A stretch of DNA of 62,909 nucleotides from an uncultured bacterium (GTDB taxonomy: Bacteria > Bacillota_I > Bacilli_A > Acholeplasmatales > Anaeroplasmataceae). Of the stretch, positions 62,669 to 62,909 are shown in pieces. Location of the stretch: the NCBI GenBank assembly GCA_949292525.1, contig CASEZJ010000002.1:1-62909 (forward strand), given 5' to 3'. The position numbers and the translations under genes are program-made. A model generated the notes under the pieces. That model worked only from the letters and a program-made list of their open reading frames with translations, ran no database searches and was not told where the DNA came from. Positions within the stretch are counted from its first letter, which is position 1. Each line of letters begins with the position of its first letter.

Positions 62669-62909
62669 TTATCTAAGGTAATAATTTAAGGGGTTGACCA
62701 AACCTGGTCTTCCTCTTTTTATATTGGCTGTTTCAAGTATCTTTGGCGATAATATATAATTAATGATATTTAATCCACATTGTCTATAGAGTCCTAATCT
62801 TGAATTAGCCACCTTAAAGATATCTTCAAAAGAAAACTTTAGTTTATATTTCCTATTTATTTTCTCTAGATTTCTTTGTATAGTAAGTGGATTCTTCCAT
62901 TGCTTAATT
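62669..62909 (-). CDS. Group II intron reverse transcriptase/maturase, C-terminal end (partial)
   Basis: 79 codons are visible, ending with TAA at 62669; the start lies beyond the window. The text IKQWKNPLTIQRNLEKINRK, FKVANSRLGLYR and the ending LETANIKRGRPGLVNPLNYY is the C-terminus of intron-encoded proteins, after the maturase (domain X). There is no HNH endonuclease domain behind it. It helps the intron RNA splice and insert. Whether the whole protein is intact cannot be judged here. Confidence 0.8.
   Translation of the reverse strand, partial: IKQWKNPLTIQRNLEKINRKYKLKFSFEDIFKVANSRLGLYRQCGLNIINYILSPKILETANIKRGRPGLVNPLNYYLR

Larger units (their letters stand above)
62578..62909 (-). mobile_element. 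Group II intron, 3' part (runs off the right edge)
   Basis: The minus strand shows, in order, the maturase C-terminus, a domain V and a domain VI-like hairpin (GGGAGGGAAAATAA pairing with TTATTTTCTCTACCC, leaving a bulged A three bases before the pyrimidines CCC). The 3' splice point is probably at 62578-62575. The intron lies about 15-40 bases upstream of the lipoprotein leader hairpin. Confidence 0.8.

Overview
The window is a very AT-rich stretch of a Bacillota chromosome. Long runs of genes share a strand and have good Shine-Dalgarno sites, and there are many U-tract terminators. The gene order rpsF-ssb-rpsR-gdpP/rplI-dnaB is bacillar. The oversized oligopeptide-transporter subunits recall Mollicutes and related Bacilli (inference). 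Tryptophan is written TGG and at least one gene ends in TGA, so the code is standard, although almost every other stop is TAA or TAG. A probable bile salt hydrolase, a GH105 pectin-type hydrolase, InlB-type and BspA-type surface lipoproteins and S26B/TasA-like secreted proteins suggest an uncultured gut-associated member of the Bacilli. I cannot name the species.

Layout. 1-0.55 kb: end of trpS (+). 0.55-9.6 kb: a minus-strand oligopeptide ABC operon oppA-B-C-D-F plus a small membrane protein; OppA, C, D and F all carry extra sequence. 10.2-13.7 kb: a plus-strand heterodimeric ABC exporter. 13.8-22.3 kb: a minus-strand translation and replication block: rpsF-ssb-rpsR, then, behind a terminator and a new promoter, a gdpP-rplI fusion, dnaB, prfA, prmC, tsaC and a GH105 hydrolase. 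22.4-28.9 kb: small lipoprotein and membrane genes with a decayed duplicate, a helical-repeat protein next to a short membrane-peptide ORF, a CDF metal exporter, an HtrA-type protease lipoprotein and TatD. 28.9-40.1 kb: an M16C protease, a choloylglycine hydrolase, a helicase-nuclease, PHP phosphatase, flavin reductase, a 58-aa DUF4250-like protein and a barnase-like lipoprotein. 40.2-42.1 kb: a decayed island with a frameshifted DUF4143 ATPase behind three iterated operator-like repeats and an IS200/IS605 TnpA remnant. 42.2-43.7 kb: glnA with a structured control region.

43.7-62.9 kb is a cell-surface locus. It holds a TasA-like protein, a SipW-type signal peptidase and a second secreted protein, followed by lipoproteins of 624, 2547 and 2014 aa. 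The secreted-protein operon is read from a near-consensus promoter whose spacer contains an eight-base G run, a classical layout for phase variation, and its translation-initiation region is tandemly duplicated. The two giant lipoprotein genes share a 5' leader hairpin, and two lipoprotein transcripts share a 3' terminator block, so they look like copies of one expression cassette. The window ends inside a group II intron (domain V and the maturase C-terminus are visible) sitting directly upstream of the 2014-aa lipoprotein gene.

The most interesting signals are the poly-G promoter with the duplicated start region, the cassette-like flanks of the giant lipoproteins, the gdpP-rplI fusion that keeps an internal ribosome-binding site, the enlarged Opp subunits, and the three-repeat operator at the ATPase gene. 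All functional statements come from reading motifs; no database search was run.
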